A DNA stretch of 64,000 bases from Campanula takesimana (GCA_026119855.1 JAOWBW010000280.1:912116-976115), one strand, 5' to 3'; positions 22,505 to 33,985 are shown, numbered from the stretch's first letter. Program-made: numbers and translations. Notes: generated from the letters alone by a model not told the origin.

Positions 22505-25500
22505 ATGACTAATAACACTCAATCAATGTCGTTGCGATCGATCCTTGAGAAGGATAATCTCGAAGAGAATGGTACAAACTTTATGGATTGGATCCGTAGC
22601 ATAAGAATCGTTCTTAGGCAAGAAGATAAGTTGTACATTCTCGATGAGCCTCTCCCTGCTGAACCACCGCCTACTGCCCCTAGGGTAGAAAGGGACAATT
22701 ACAAGAAACATCGTAATGATTCTAGAGATGTAAGTTGTCTCATGCTTGCTGCTATGTGTTCAAAACTCCAACAAAGTTTGGAACATTTGGAAGCCTATGA
22801 GATAGGCGTGGAGTTGAGAACCATGTTTCAAGAGCAAGCTAGGCAAGAGAGGTACAAGACCATTGTTGCATTCACTACTTGTAAAATGAATGAAGGGCAA
22901 CAAGTGAGTCCTCACTTTCTTAAAATGAAAGGTTATGTAGAGCACCTTGAGAAACTTGGCTATCCAATCCCATTGGAGCTAGCCACGGATCTCATTCTTA
23001 ATTCATTGCCCAAAAGTTATAATCAGTTTGTGATGAATTATAACATGCATGGAATGGATAAGAATCTCTCTGAGTTGCATGGGATGCTCAAAACTGCAGA
23101 GATGAAAATTGTGGATAAAGGTTCTCCCGTGCTCTTGGTTCATGATGGGAAGAAGCCTGGTGCCAAAGGCAAGGGTAAGGCAAAAGTTGTCAAACCCAAG
23201 ATAAGCAAGGCAAAGGTTGCCAAGGCTTCTGAGGCAAAACCCGATACACAAAAGGATGCAATTTGTTTCCATTGTCAAGAAATTGGTCATTGGAAACGTA
23301 ATTGCAAGGCTTTCTTGGAAGAGCAAAAGAAGAAGAAGAGCAGCAAGGCTGCGTCGACTTCAGGTATCTATATGATAGATATTCTCCTTTCTACCACTGA
23401 TTCTTGGGTATTGGATACCGGATGTGGTTCTCACATTTGTCTAAATGTGCAGGGACTAAAGAATAGGAGACTGCTTAAAGAAGGTGAAGTAGATCTACGC
23501 GTGGGAAATGGAGCAAGAGTTGCTGCATTAGCCGTAGGGACTTATGAAGTCACTTTACCTTCCGGATTAATTCTTGTTTTGAACAATTGTTATTATGTTC
23601 CGGATTTAAGCAGAAATATTATTTCAATTTCTTGTTTGGATAATGAAGGTTTTAAGTTTCTTATTGAGAATAAGAAATTTTCTATTTATTTAAATGATGT
23701 GCTTTATGGTATTGCTAATTCATTTAATGGCCTTTATATCTTGGATTTCAAGAATGAAAATGATGTCTATCATGTAAATAAGAAATCTAAACCTAATGAT
23801 GTAAATCATACTTATTTGTGGCATTGCCGTCTTGGTCATATTATTGAGAAGCGTACCTCAAAACTCCATGGGGACGGACTTTTGGGTTCATGTGACTTAG
23901 AGTCATATGATACTTGTGAGTCGTGTCTTCTTGGAAAAATGACTAAGACACCTTTTATCAAGTTGGGTGAAAGGGCAAGCGACTTATTGGGGTTGATACA
24001 TTCCGATGTATGCGGACCATTAAGTAGCAATGCTAGGGGAGGATTTCAATACTTCATAACCTTCACTGATGATTATAGTAGATTTGGGTATGTTTACCTA
24101 ATGAAACATAAAAGTGAAGCATTTGAGATATTTAGAATATTTCAAAATGAAGTAGAAAAACAACTTGGCAAAAGTATAAAAGCACTTCGATCAGATCGAG
24201 GTGGAGAATACTTAAGTCAAGAATTTGATGATCATCTAAAGAATTGTGGAATAGTTTCACAATTGACTCTACCGGGAACACCACAATGGAATGGTGTGTC
24301 CGAGAGGAGGAATCGGACTTTGTTAGACATGGTTCGATCAATGATGAGTCAAGTTGATCTTCCAATATCCTTTTGGGGTTACGCTCTAGAAACCGCTGCT
24401 TTCACACTAAATCGTGTTCCGACTAAATCGGTTCAAAAGACTCCATATGAGATGTGGAGCGGAAAGAAGCCTTGTCTATCTTTCATGAAGATTTGGGGTT
24501 GTGAAGTTTTTGTCAAAAGACTTATCTCAGACAAACTTGCACACAAATCTGATAAATGTATTTTCGTGGGATATCCTAAGGAAACTAAAGGATATTACTT
24601 TTACAACCAAAAGGACAACAAAGTGTTTGTTGCCCGAACTGGTGTCTTTCTAGAGAAAGAGTTTCTCTCCAAAGAAATCAGTGGGAGTAAAATAAATCTT
24701 GAAGAAATTCGAGACCCAGAAAATAACATTGAACCAATAGTGGAACAAGAACAAGAACCACAAGGAGTTGTGGAACCTGTTCAAAATACACAAGCATCTC
24801 GCAGATCTAGTAGGTTACGATCCGAGCCCGAGAGATATGGATTTCTCGTAACGGATAGTAATGAGGTAGAAATCATTGAGAATGATGAACCGTCAACCTA
24901 CCAAGAGGCGATGTCTTCTCCTGATTCGGACAAGTGGCTTGGAGCCATGGAATCCGAATTGCAATCCATGCAAGACAATCAAGTTTGGAATTTGATTGAT
25001 GCGCCCGAAGGTGTAAAAACCATAGGATGCAAATGGGTCTTCAAGAAGAAGACTGACATGGATGGGAAGGTGCATACTTACAAAGCTAGGCTTGTAGCGA
25101 AAGGTTATAGGCAAGTTCATGGTATTGACTATGATGAGACCTTTTCACCCGTAGCAATGATCAAGTCTATAAGAATTTTGCTTGCCATTGCCGCATATCA
25201 TGACTATGAAATATGGCAGATGGACGTCAAAACCGCTTTCCTGAATGGAAAACTTCAAGAGGATGTGTATATGACACAACCAGAAGGTTTTGAACAAGAT
25301 TCTAAGGTATGCAAATTGCAGAGATCCATCTATGGATTGAAGCAAGCTTCTAGGAGTTGGAATCTCCGTTTTGATGAATCGGTCAAAGAGTTTGGTTTCA
25401 TCAAGAACGAAGATGAGCCTTGTGTATACAAGAAGATTAGTGGGAGCATAGTGCTATTCCTTGTTTTATACGTGGATGACATATTGCTCATTGGAAACGA

Positions 25501-26461
25501 CATTCCTACACTTCAGTCTGTGAAGACTTGGTTAGGAAAGTGTTTTGCAATGAAAGATATGGGTGAAGCCGCATATATTCTTGGCATTAAGATCTATAGA
25601 GATAGATCAAGGAGGCTACTTGGTTTAAGCCAAAGTACATACATTGACAAGGTCATTAGAAGATTCCGCATGGAAAATTCTAAGAGAGGAACCTTGCCCG
25701 TGTTACATGGAGTTTCTCTAAGCAAGACTCAATGTCCTAAGACAAACGATGAGCGTGAGAAAATGAATGATGTTCCATATGCTTCGGCAATTGGGTCCAT
25801 CATGTATGCCATGATTTGTACTAGGCCGGATGTGTCTTATGCTTTGAGCATGACAAGTAGATACCAATCCGACCCTGGTGAAAATCACTGGATAGATGTA
25901 AAAGCGATTCTTAAGTACTTGAGAAGAATTAAAGACTCGTTTTTGGTCTATGGAGGAATGGAAGATGATCTCGTTGTAAATGCTTACACGGATGCAAGCT
26001 TCCAAACCGACAAAGATGATAGCCGATCGCAATCGGGATTTGTGTTTATGTTAAATGGTGGAGCTGTAAGCTGGAAGAGTTCCAAGCAAAGTACAACCGC
26101 TGATTCTACAACAGAAGCTGAGTATATTGCTGCATCGGATGCTGCAAAGGAAGCTGTTTGGATTAAGAAGTTCATAACTGAACTTGAAGTGGTTCCTAGT
26201 ATTGCTAGTCCAATAGACCTTTATTGCGACAATAATGGTGCTATTTCTCAAGCAAAGGAACCAAGAGCACATCAGAAATCCAAACACATACATAGGTGTT
26301 TTCATATCATTCGAGAGATCGTTGATAGGGGAGACGTAAATATATGCAGAGTACCTACTGATGACAATGTTGCGGACCCGCTAACAAAGGGACTTCCACA
26401 AGCTAAACATGATGGTCATGTTAGGTCCATGGGTATTAGATACATGGGAGATTGGGCCTAG
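22505..26461 (+). CDS. gag-pol: Intact copia Gag-Pol polyprotein, 1318 aa
   Basis: A single frame encoding all proteins needed for copia retrotransposition. Approximate residues: Gag 1-240, basic lysine-rich linker and CCHC knuckle CFHCQEIGHWKRNC (about 253-266); aspartic protease LDTGCGSH (about 302-309); integrase zinc-binding region from WHCRLGH (about 438); integrase catalytic D in HSDVCGP (about 500), D564 in RSDRGGEY and E600 in GVSERRNR, giving the D-35-E spacing; reverse transcriptase with LYVDDILLIGND (YVDD about 989); RNase H with AYTDASF (about 1158) and STTEAEY; normal C-terminus ending at TAG. Protease before integrase before RT is the copia order. The start ATGACTAATAACACTC is conserved in all three copies. 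Single-ORF expression is typical of this group. I see no missing catalytic residue. Confidence 0.95.
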   Translation: MTNNTQSMSLRSILEKDNLEENGTNFMDWIRSIRIVLRQEDKLYILDEPLPAEPPPTAPRVERDNYKKHRNDSRDVSCLMLAAMCSKLQQSLEHLEAYEIGVELRTMFQEQARQERYKTIVAFTTCKMNEGQQVSPHFLKMKGYVEHLEKLGYPIPLELATDLILNSLPKSYNQFVMNYNMHGMDKNLSELHGMLKTAEMKIVDKGSPVLLVHDGKKPGAKGKGKAKVVKPKISKAKVAKASEAKPDTQKDAICFHCQEIGHWKRNCKAFLEEQKKKKSSKAASTSGIYMIDILLSTTDSWVLDTGCGSHICLNVQGLKNRRLLKEGEVDLRVGNGARVAALAVGTYEVTLPSGLILVLNNCYYVPDLSRNIISISCLDNEGFKFLIENKKFSIYLNDVLYGIANSFNGLYILDFKNENDVYHVNKKSKPNDVNHTYLWHCRLGHIIEKRTSKLHGDGLLGSCDLESYDTCESCLLGKMTKTPFIKLGERASDLLGLIHSDVCGPLSSNARGGFQYFITFTDDYSRFGYVYLMKHKSEAFEIFRIFQNEVEKQLGKSIKALRSDRGGEYLSQEFDDHLKNCGIVSQLTLPGTPQWNGVSERRNRTLLDMVRSMMSQVDLPISFWGYALETAAFTLNRVPTKSVQKTPYEMWSGKKPCLSFMKIWGCEVFVKRLISDKLAHKSDKCIFVGYPKETKGYYFYNQKDNKVFVARTGVFLEKEFLSKEISGSKINLEEIRDPENNIEPIVEQEQEPQGVVEPVQNTQASRRSSRLRSEPERYGFLVTDSNEVEIIENDEPSTYQEAMSSPDSDKWLGAMESELQSMQDNQVWNLIDAPEGVKTIGCKWVFKKKTDMDGKVHTYKARLVAKGYRQVHGIDYDETFSPVAMIKSIRILLAIAAYHDYEIWQMDVKTAFLNGKLQEDVYMTQPEGFEQDSKVCKLQRSIYGLKQASRSWNLRFDESVKEFGFIKNEDEPCVYKKISGSIVLFLVLYVDDILLIGNDIPTLQSVKTWLGKCFAMKDMGEAAYILGIKIYRDRSRRLLGLSQSTYIDKVIRRFRMENSKRGTLPVLHGVSLSKTQCPKTNDEREKMNDVPYASAIGSIMYAMICTRPDVSYALSMTSRYQSDPGENHWIDVKAILKYLRRIKDSFLVYGGMEDDLVVNAYTDASFQTDKDDSRSQSGFVFMLNGGAVSWKSSKQSTTADSTTEAEYIAASDAAKEAVWIKKFITELEVVPSIASPIDLYCDNNGAISQAKEPRAHQKSKHIHRCFHIIREIVDRGDVNICRVPTDDNVADPLTKGLPQAKHDGHVRSMGIRYMGDWA

Positions 26462-26464
26462 GGC

Positions 26465-26475
26465 AAGTGGGAGAT
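26465..26475 (+). other. Polypurine tract of element 3
   Basis: AAGTGGGAGAT directly before the 3' LTR. Confidence 0.75.
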
Positions 26476-28014
26476 TGTTGGTAGTGGTGCCCTAGGCACG
26501 TTTAATAAACGTTGTAATTGTTATCATTTATTTCATATCAATAAAGAGATGTTTTGATTATTATTGTTGTTCATGTTTACTTATAATAATCCCCGTCCCT
26601 AGTACTTGTTAAGCACTAGTATAAAGGCTAAATGATCATGGGATGATCATGTTAGATTTATGGGTACTTGTTTGGAACAAGGTACTGGACATGACCCGCT
26701 GTATGAGATTTATGTCATGGTCTATGTCGTACATATATCTCATATTAGTTATGTCATTTGAATCCTTAGACATGAAGTTATTATAGTCTTCCACTTGATG
26801 AACATTATGTTTGACATATTCAAACGCTATCTTAACACGGTAGTTATAAAGGGTATGATTGGCATAATCGGATTCCCGTTGGGAAGAATAATAAGCTAAA
26901 TGGATTTGTCCCTCTTCGGAGAGATGTCAAACTTGGGCCCCTCGTAGGAATGATGTTGATGAAATGTTCGGCCGGACTCAAATGAATTGATTGGATCAAT
27001 GTCATTTGGATTATCAACATATTCGGAATCGAGAAAGTATTGAACAAAACAAGTTGACCGTTTGACCATGACTTGTGTTCAATGACATCATGGACAAAGG
27101 GATTGTGACATATTCTAAAGGAATGCGAAATTGTATCTAGTTACACTATTTGGGTAGGTATGACGGTTTGCTAGAACCTAATCATATCTTATGGGTTCAT
27201 GTTTGAGCCCATTGCCAACTTAGTGTAATCCTAGAGGGTCACACACAAATAGAACGAATCATAAAGGACTAAATTGGAATTATGGAAAAATGTCAGGTTT
27301 TGGCTCTGGCACGGTCGTGCGCCTTAAAATGGCACGGCCGTGCCAAAAATCCAAATCAAGGCAAATCTGTCGACATGTTTGGCACGACCGTGCCAAGAAG
27401 TCAAGCACGACCGTGCCGAAATTGGTCGACTGGGGGAAATCGCGCGGACCTAATGGCACGACCGTGCCAGTTTATAGGGCACGACCGTGCCAGTCAAGTC
27501 GGCCAGAATTCCTTGTTGCCTAATTTGGTGACGGGATTTAGGATTCCTAAGTCCTTAAGGGTTAAGGATTGGGACCTATTTAAAGATCTTTTCAGCAGCC
27601 ATTAGACATATTATTGTGAGTGCCTCCATAAGGTTTTGAGAGGTTATTTTTCTTGTTCTAAGATCCAAAAGGTGAAGAACAAGAATATTCATAATTCCAT
27701 ATAGTTCTTGCAATTGTGAAAGTGTGTTTCACAATTTGGTCTAGCAACCAAGATCAAGAAGTTGATTGATATTCGTTCGTGGTGTGGATACCGCTAGAGG
27801 GTGAAGCTCATCATCTTCAAGGTTCGCGTTCTTGATCAAGTTTCAAAATCTCCACCAAGTTCAAAAGCTAGAAATTCATAGCCATCAAGGGTTAGTTATT
27901 CCTCTATTCATCTTGTTGTATTTGATTTAATCATATGAACGGATCCATGGCTTTGGGTTTCATTAAAATTTTAATTGCTAATTTCCGCTGCGCATGTTAT
28001 TTGGAAACCCAACA
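26476..28014 (+). repeat. 3' LTR of element 3 (1539 bp)
   Basis: TGTTGG to CCAACA. Almost identical to 19478-21011. Has the same palindrome cluster (27309-27492) and the same TATTTAAAG. Ends directly against gypsy RT sequence. Confidence 0.9.
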
Positions 28015-29130
28015 GTCCGCTCATTTGTGGACGGTTTTTCCGGTTACAATCAGAGTCTCATGTCCGAAGAGGACCAACACAAGACAGCTTTCACAACACC
28101 GTGGGGCACTTTCTGCTACACAGTCATGCCGTTCGGACTAAGGAACGCTGGGGTTACCTACCAGGGGGCTGTTACGGATCTATTCCATGACATGATTCAT
28201 AAAGAGATCGAGGTCTATGTAGACGACATGATCTTCCATTCGAAGGGAACCAACGGTCAACATTTGATCGATCTTCGCAAATTCTTTGAAAGACTTCGAC
28301 AACACAACATGAGACTCAATCCCGCAAAGTGCACTTCTGGGGTCGTCAGAGGAAAGGTTCTCGGTTACATGGTCACTGAGAGGGGAATTAAAGCCGATCC
28401 CTCCAAGGTGAAGGCAATCATTGACATGCCTCCTCCAAAGACGTAGAAGGAAATCAAAGGTTTCAAGGGCAGACTTCAATACATCAGTCGATTTGTGCAC
28501 CAACTCACTTCCATGTTGTGAGCCGATCTTCAAGCTACTCAAAAAGAATGTGGCTTTAGAATGGACCGATGCTTGCCAAGAAGCCTTCGACCAAGTGAAG
28601 CATTACTTGACATGCCCTCCAGTTTTGGTTCCACCGCACAAAGAGAAGCCTCTCTTGCTCTATCTCACTGTCAATGATGAAGTCCTAGGGGCTATGTTAG
28701 CACAAGAACAACGAGACTCCACAAAAGAGAATGCTATCTACTTTGTCAGCCGCCGGTCTCAAGGAGCTTAAAAGAACTACTTTGTCTTAGAGAAGTCTTG
28801 TGCTACATTGGTTTGGGTTACTCAAAAGCTCAAGCATTACATGGAGGCCTTCCCAATCAAGTTGGTAGCAAAGGTGGACCCGCTCCGCTACATCTTCGAG
28901 AAGCCTTTCATGTCAACAAGAATAGCCAAATGGTATTTCATGCTTGCCGACTACGATATCACTTATGTCATACTCAAATCCATCAGGGGGAAAGTATTCA
29001 GTGATCAGCTTGCTGAATTTCTGTGTGACAAAGTGAAGGGGGAAGATGTACAGTTCCCCGACGAGCATTTAATTTGGGCTACAAAAGAAGAAAATAAGTG
29101 GCAACTTTTTTTCGATGGCGCAACCAATAA
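28015..29130 (+). pseudogene. pol: Tat-type gypsy RT-RNase H fragment, start lost
   Basis: Begins inside the RT palm with FVDGFSGYNQ, continues through PFGLRNAGVTYQ and YVDDMIFHSK, then the RNase H part (EWTDACQEAFD, LTVNDEVLGAML) and ends just after WQLFFDGATNN. That last motif is the start of the extra archaeal-type RNase H that marks the Tat lineage. Breaks: TAG at 28444-28446, a frameshift near 28520 and TAA at 28769-28771. The part encoding the fingers of RT is missing because copia element 3 was inserted or joined here. After 29130 the sequence jumps to a Gag region, so this piece has lost integrase and the rest. Confidence 0.8.
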
Positions 29131-32100
29131 CCGTCGGACAAGTCAACATGGTCCAAAATGAAACACCGTTTGATGTTCAAGCTGTCACAAGAAATGGGGC
29201 TCCGCCGCAAAGAGAGAAAGGGAATTTTGATGATTTTGGCATGCGTATGGGGAAAGTCTTCGACATGCTAGTCAAAAGAGGTCTCATCAAGCCGCTAGAG
29301 AATTATCAACCCACAAACCAAAGGGCCGACGTGGATGCCTCTAAGTTCTGCAAGTACCACAAGTGTATAGGGCACACGACCGATGGGTGTATCCAATTGA
29401 AACGTGTAGTGAAAGGGTTGATCAATGACAAGAAGATTGAGAAGCCGAAGGGTCCCAATGTGGTCAATAATCCTGTCCCCAACAATGGTGGGGTTAACAT
29501 GGTGCAAACAAATGAAATCAGCATTCTAGAGCTCATGGATTCCTTCGCCAAAGCCAAAGTGACAATAGCTAGTGTGTTTGAAGTGCTTGTGAAGATGAAA
29601 ATCCTCGAACCGTTGGAAGGACATCTCCCACAACTAGACTGCGATCTGTCGAAGTTCTGCCACTACCACAGATGTACCGGTCATACTACCCAAAAATGCT
29701 CTGCCCTCAAGAAAGTCATGCAAGAGCTCATTTATGCGGTCATTATTGAAGACCCTAGAGGTTCCATAGCTAGTGATATACTCATGGTAGAAATTAGCGA
29801 AATCACTGATCCGACCGAGCCTTTTGTGGTGGACTGTGATATGACAAATTGTATTTCAAAGATTAATGACAAAGGAACTTCTTGCTACTTACTATCTTTA
29901 GATGAATTAGCTAGTGAAGTGGAGTCTTTTAATGAGGAAAGTTCCAAACCCAACCAACCTTTGTCTTGGGACGAAATCTTGGAGGAGGCCGAGAAGATCG
30001 AAATTCCACCCTCTCAACATGAGGCACCACTCTCTTTAGATGAGCTACGAGCGGAAGTTTGTCTACTCACGAGATCCGGCCAAGTATACCAATCCGATGC
30101 GAAAGGTGCCAAGAAGATCTTTGGGAAAGAGCCCGAACAAGCCGACCTCGAAAAGGAAGACCCCATCCTTACCCAACTCAAGCAAACCCAAGCGCACATC
30201 TCACTTTGGTCTCTACTCACCTCTTCTCTTACCCATCACCTCATGCTTGAGAAGAACCTCGTCGCTACTATGGTCCCGTCCAACACTACCCCAGAGAATG
30301 TCACACACATAATTGGGAATATCCACTATGGGAATATCATCACTTTCTCGGAGCTAGACAAGCCAATGTTCGGAGTTGATCACAATGAACCCCTGTATAT
30401 TACTGTAGAGGTGGATGGCAAGAAGATTCCCCGAGTATTCGTTGACAATGGTTCTGCTATTAACATCTTGCCGTCAAGGATGATGGATGTAGTCGGTGTC
30501 CATGGTGTTGATCTGAGCCCGTCTAAGCAAACAATCAAAGCTTATGACTCAACCTGTCGCGCAGTTATAGGCGTTGTCACCCTGCCCATCATGATTGGAA
30601 CCAAAATCCTACCCACCGAATTCCACGTCATAGACATTCCCGCAACCTTCTCACTCCTCCTCGAACGACCATGGCTACATCAGTCAGGCGCGGTTCCTTC
30701 TTCCTTGCATCAGTGTATAAAGTTTTAGTCTGGAAACGAGCTGACGGTTGTCTACAGTGATCTAGTAACTGCCCAAGGGACGGACACCAAGGGCATTCCC
30801 GTTTTACAAATACAGCATGGGGAGGAGAGTAGACTGTTCAATGGCTTTGAAGTAGTCGCTCAGGCACAGATCTGCGCAATTGACCTCACAAAGACATCTG
30901 ACAGGGTGGTACCCATTGTCAAAATATTGCGGAACGTGGGCTTCATACCGGGGCTGGGGCTAGGTAAGAACTTGAAAGGTCCCACGAATCTGATTGAAGA
31001 AGTGGATCACCGAGGGATGTTTGTCCTCGGATACACCCTCACTCTCGAAGACAGAGCGGAACAGAAAAGGATAGAATTCCTTAAGAAAGTGAAATTGCCA
31101 TACAAGAAGCCTGAAATGAGGCCATGCCGCCTTTCTCTTAACAGTTACTTCGTTAAGGAAGGCGAGGAGTTTTCGTGTTTTGAATTTGCAGAACCGTGGT
31201 TTGATCACACCGGCAAGTTACAGAAAGGGTTCGAGTTCTTCAGAGACGTGGAATTCGACCGGTCCAACTTGATGCTGACTTATATGGAATACGACGAGGA
31301 TACAGGTAGAATCAAAACCACTAAGTACGAGTATGCCACCGAGGTCGCAAGTGATTTAGCTGATCAGCTAGAAGCCGCAACTCTCGACAAGCCGGCAGCG
31401 GAAACCACAGAGACTCCGGGTTTGACTGAGATGTGGGATGGCCAATATCTGCTTCAACATCTGGGTTATCTGGGGCTCGACAACGACATGGTAGCCGCTA
31501 TTAGAGATGAATCAGAGGAAGGCGTTGATCCGAGGACATTGGTGGTACCCATGGATGGCAAACTGAAGAATTGGTGCACGCTTGGAGGTCCCATAGCAAC
31601 TCCTGAGTTCATGGTGGAGACATTGGGGCTTACTCATTCTCCTGCCACTCCTCCCGCAGCACCTCCCGTCACTTCCTCGAAATCCCCCTCCCCCGAGTCT
31701 AGTGTTTTTAGCTTTGAATTTGAGTCTTCTTCTAAGTCTGATGACATCACGTCTGAAGACTATGACCTTATTGCGAACGTTATATTCCCTTTTGCCATGA
31801 ATGAAGCCCTCGACCTTTCCGAGTATCCCTCCATAGCCACTATTTTAAATGATAAATTAGCTAATGATCAACCTAATGATATACACTTAGTTAATAATAC
31901 CTCATTAGAAGAGGCGAACACAGACACACTAAACGATGAATACATAAAAGAAATTTTATAACAGGTTATTAATCAAAGGGAATCTCGAGCCCAAGCTGCC
32001 GATGAGGTGCTAACGTGCGTGAATTTGGGAACCGAAGCCGAGCCAAAGGAAACGCAGATTGGGAGCTTCTTCAGCGGAGCCAAGAGGGAAGCATTGGTTG

Positions 32101-33239
32101 GGTTACTCAAGGAGTACGTGGACGTGTTTTCATAGTCTTACAAGGACATGCCGGGGCTTGACAACTCGATTGTAGAGCACAAAATCCCGACAGCACCAGA
32201 TGCCAAGCCAGTCAAACAAAAACTGCGCCGTATTAAACCGGAATAGTCCCTGCAAGTGAAGGAAGAGATTGAAAAGCTACTCCGCGTAGGATTCATTAGG
32301 GTGATTGAATACCCGACTTGGTTATCCAACATAGTGACTATCAAGAAGTCTAATGGCAAAGTTCAGGTGTGTGTGGATTTCAGATATCTCAATAAGGCTA
32401 CTCCAAAAGACGACTTCCCCCTGCCCACTATTGACATGTTGGTGGATGCGACTGCCAACTATGAGGTCAAGTCCTTTGTAGATGGGTTTTCTGGCTATAA
32501 CCAGATTAAGATGGCCGAGGAAGACCAAGAGAAGATAGCCTTCACCACTCCATGGGGTACTTTCTGCTATACCGTCATGCCATTTGGGTTGAAGAACGCT
32601 GGGGCTACTTATCAATGGGCAGTTACGGCTCTTTTCCATGACATGATCCATAAAGAGATAGAAGTATATGTGGACGACGTGATTATTCATTCGAAAGGCT
32701 CTGACGGTCAGCACTTGACAGATCTAAAGAAGTTCTTTGACAGATTAAGGGAGCACGCCATGCGTTTGAACCCCGCCAAGTGTACGTTCGGAGTCAACCG
32801 AGGGAAAGTGTTAGGCTACATGGTCACCGAGCTTGGAATCGAAGCCGACCCAAGGAAGATTCAAGCCATCTTGGAGATGAAACCTCCCCGCACTGAGACA
32901 GAGGTGAAGGAACTCATAGAACTACTCCAGTACCTCGGTCATACTACGACCGTAGGAGAACCAATGCTAAGAGAACTGGAGAAATGCACGAATCAAGGCT
33001 GGAGTTTGAGGTGCGAAGCTGCATTCAATTACCTTAAACAATACCTGACGAATACCACTATCCTACGCACGACACATGGGAAAAAGATCCAACTCGCAAG
33101 ACCAAAGGAATGGTGGCCGTCGCGCCATGGAAAGAGACCCAGTGAAAAACTACAGAGATTTTTTGAAAATAATCCCATCTCAGCCCAACGGTACATAAAC
33201 CTAGGGACCCCAAGAGCAAAAATATTCGAGGGACTGTAA
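29115..33239 (+). pseudogene. gag-pol: Tat-type Gag(C-term)-protease-G-patch-RT frame with four stops
   Basis: One reading frame of about 1375 codons with no frameshift, interrupted by TAG 30726, TAA 31959, TAG 32133 and TAG 32244. It starts in Gag with two copies of a module: KVFDMLVKRGL then FCKYHKCIGHTTDGC, and 105 codons later VFEVLVKMKIL then FCHYHRCTGHTTQKC. Protease: VFVDNGSAINILP (about residue 442); DNG rather than DSG is common in this lineage. Then a G-patch-like VGFIPGLGLGKNLKG (about 608), a Ser/Pro/acidic linker, and RT with PFGLKNAGATYQ and YVDDVIIHSKG (about 1184). RNase H and integrase are lost after LLQYLG: the sequence becomes unrecognisable near 32940-33239. The stops at 32133 and 32244 fall where family members have tryptophan. 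The first codons may belong to the preceding fragment. Confidence 0.85.
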
Positions 33240-33810
33240 ACCATAGGCGAGATGCAACCCCTAGGAGAATACTCACTCCTCTCCGAACTACCGCCTCTCC
33301 AACCATTCGAGCCCACCAGATTTTGCTCTTATCATCAAGATAAAGGTCATGACATTAACAATTGTGTGGCTTTGCAAAGAAAGATCCAAGACCTTGTAGA
33401 TAAGGGCAAGCTTACCAAAATCAAAGGGTTCTGGTTCTACATGGAGGATGATAACCTCGAACTCATCGAGTTCGACAAACCTAAGCCCAGAGATGGAGAC
33501 AACATAAGGGTGCCCTCACACATGACTACAGAGAGAGTTCACGACCTATCACGAGAAGTAGAAGACTTAAAGCGGTGACTCTACTCCATCGCCAAGATCC
33601 AAGACAAACCACAAGATTGAGAGGGTCTTCTCCAGAGGAGCGGTCAGAATGGCAGATTTGGATGGCAACCCGTTCAAAGAACCAGTCAATCTTAGCAAGC
33701 TTAGACTCTACTATTACTAGTTCCCCTCTCAAAAAAAAATTACGCAAAAAGAAGCCCGATAGACTGAAAACCCGCAAAGGGCGGTCTATGCAAAAATAGG
33801 GCGCGTACAA
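33240..33810 (+). pseudogene. Gypsy Gag zinc-knuckle and tail fragment
   Basis: Frame 33252-33578 contains FCSYHQDKGHDINNCVALQ, a C-H-H-C knuckle of the Athila/Tat Gag type, followed by a helical, charged tail. Frame 33575-33799 ends with DRLKTRKGR, which overlaps the first box I copy. A Gag knuckle downstream of RT is out of order, so this is a third fragment joined by deletion or recombination. The upstream junction lies somewhere in 32940-33250. Confidence 0.55.
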
Positions 33811-33846
33811 AGCTCGCTAGACTGAAAATCCGCAAGGGCGGTCTAG
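33760..33846 (+). other. Structured box I, two tandem copies
   Basis: Copies at 33760-33788 (outer stem TAGAC/GTCTA) and 33817-33846 (CTAGA/TCTAG), each with an inner CCG or CCC against GGG pair. The second reads in frame as LARLKIRKGGLGKS followed by TAG. Same motif as at 1139, 1213, 57435 and 58134. Confidence 0.7.
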
Positions 33847-33914
33847 GCAAAAGTTAGAGCATTCCCCCTTCTATCATCCCTTTCTTAAAATAATTCTAGT
33901 TTGACTGGAATGAA

Positions 33915-33985
33915 CTACGATGACCTGAGCCCCTTAGTCCTATTTGTAAAAGGGGAACGTAGGCAGCCTCTCAGAGGTGCGGTCT
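33915..33985 (+). other. Structured box II
   Basis: CTACG (33915-33919) pairs with CGTAG (33958-33962). Between them GACCTGAG is followed by a CCCCTT/AAGGGG hairpin with a 14-base loop. Next comes a second hairpin CCTC-TCA-GAGG (33967-33977) where other copies have ACC-TTCG-GGT. Both stems are kept although their bases differ from the other copies. Confidence 0.75.

Larger units (their letters stand above)
19478..28014 (+). mobile_element. Full-length type-2 Angela-like copia element 3
   Basis: An 8537-bp element: LTR 19478-21011, PBS 21013, leader, intact polyprotein 22505-26461, polypurine tract, LTR 26476-28014. The two LTRs are nearly identical, which implies recent insertion. The right flank (GTCCG, 28015 on) is the middle of a gypsy RT gene, so it inserted into a Tat-type element. 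The left flank is replaced by element 2, so no target duplication can be checked. With an open polyprotein and both LTRs it is the only candidate autonomous element in the window. Confidence 0.9.

Noticed and set aside
28421..28542. Leading part of the ORF at 28421-28771 (MTCLLQRRRRKSK...)
   Set aside because: It is RT sequence in the wrong frame before a frameshift; only the part from CEPIFKLLKK on is the real RNase H region.
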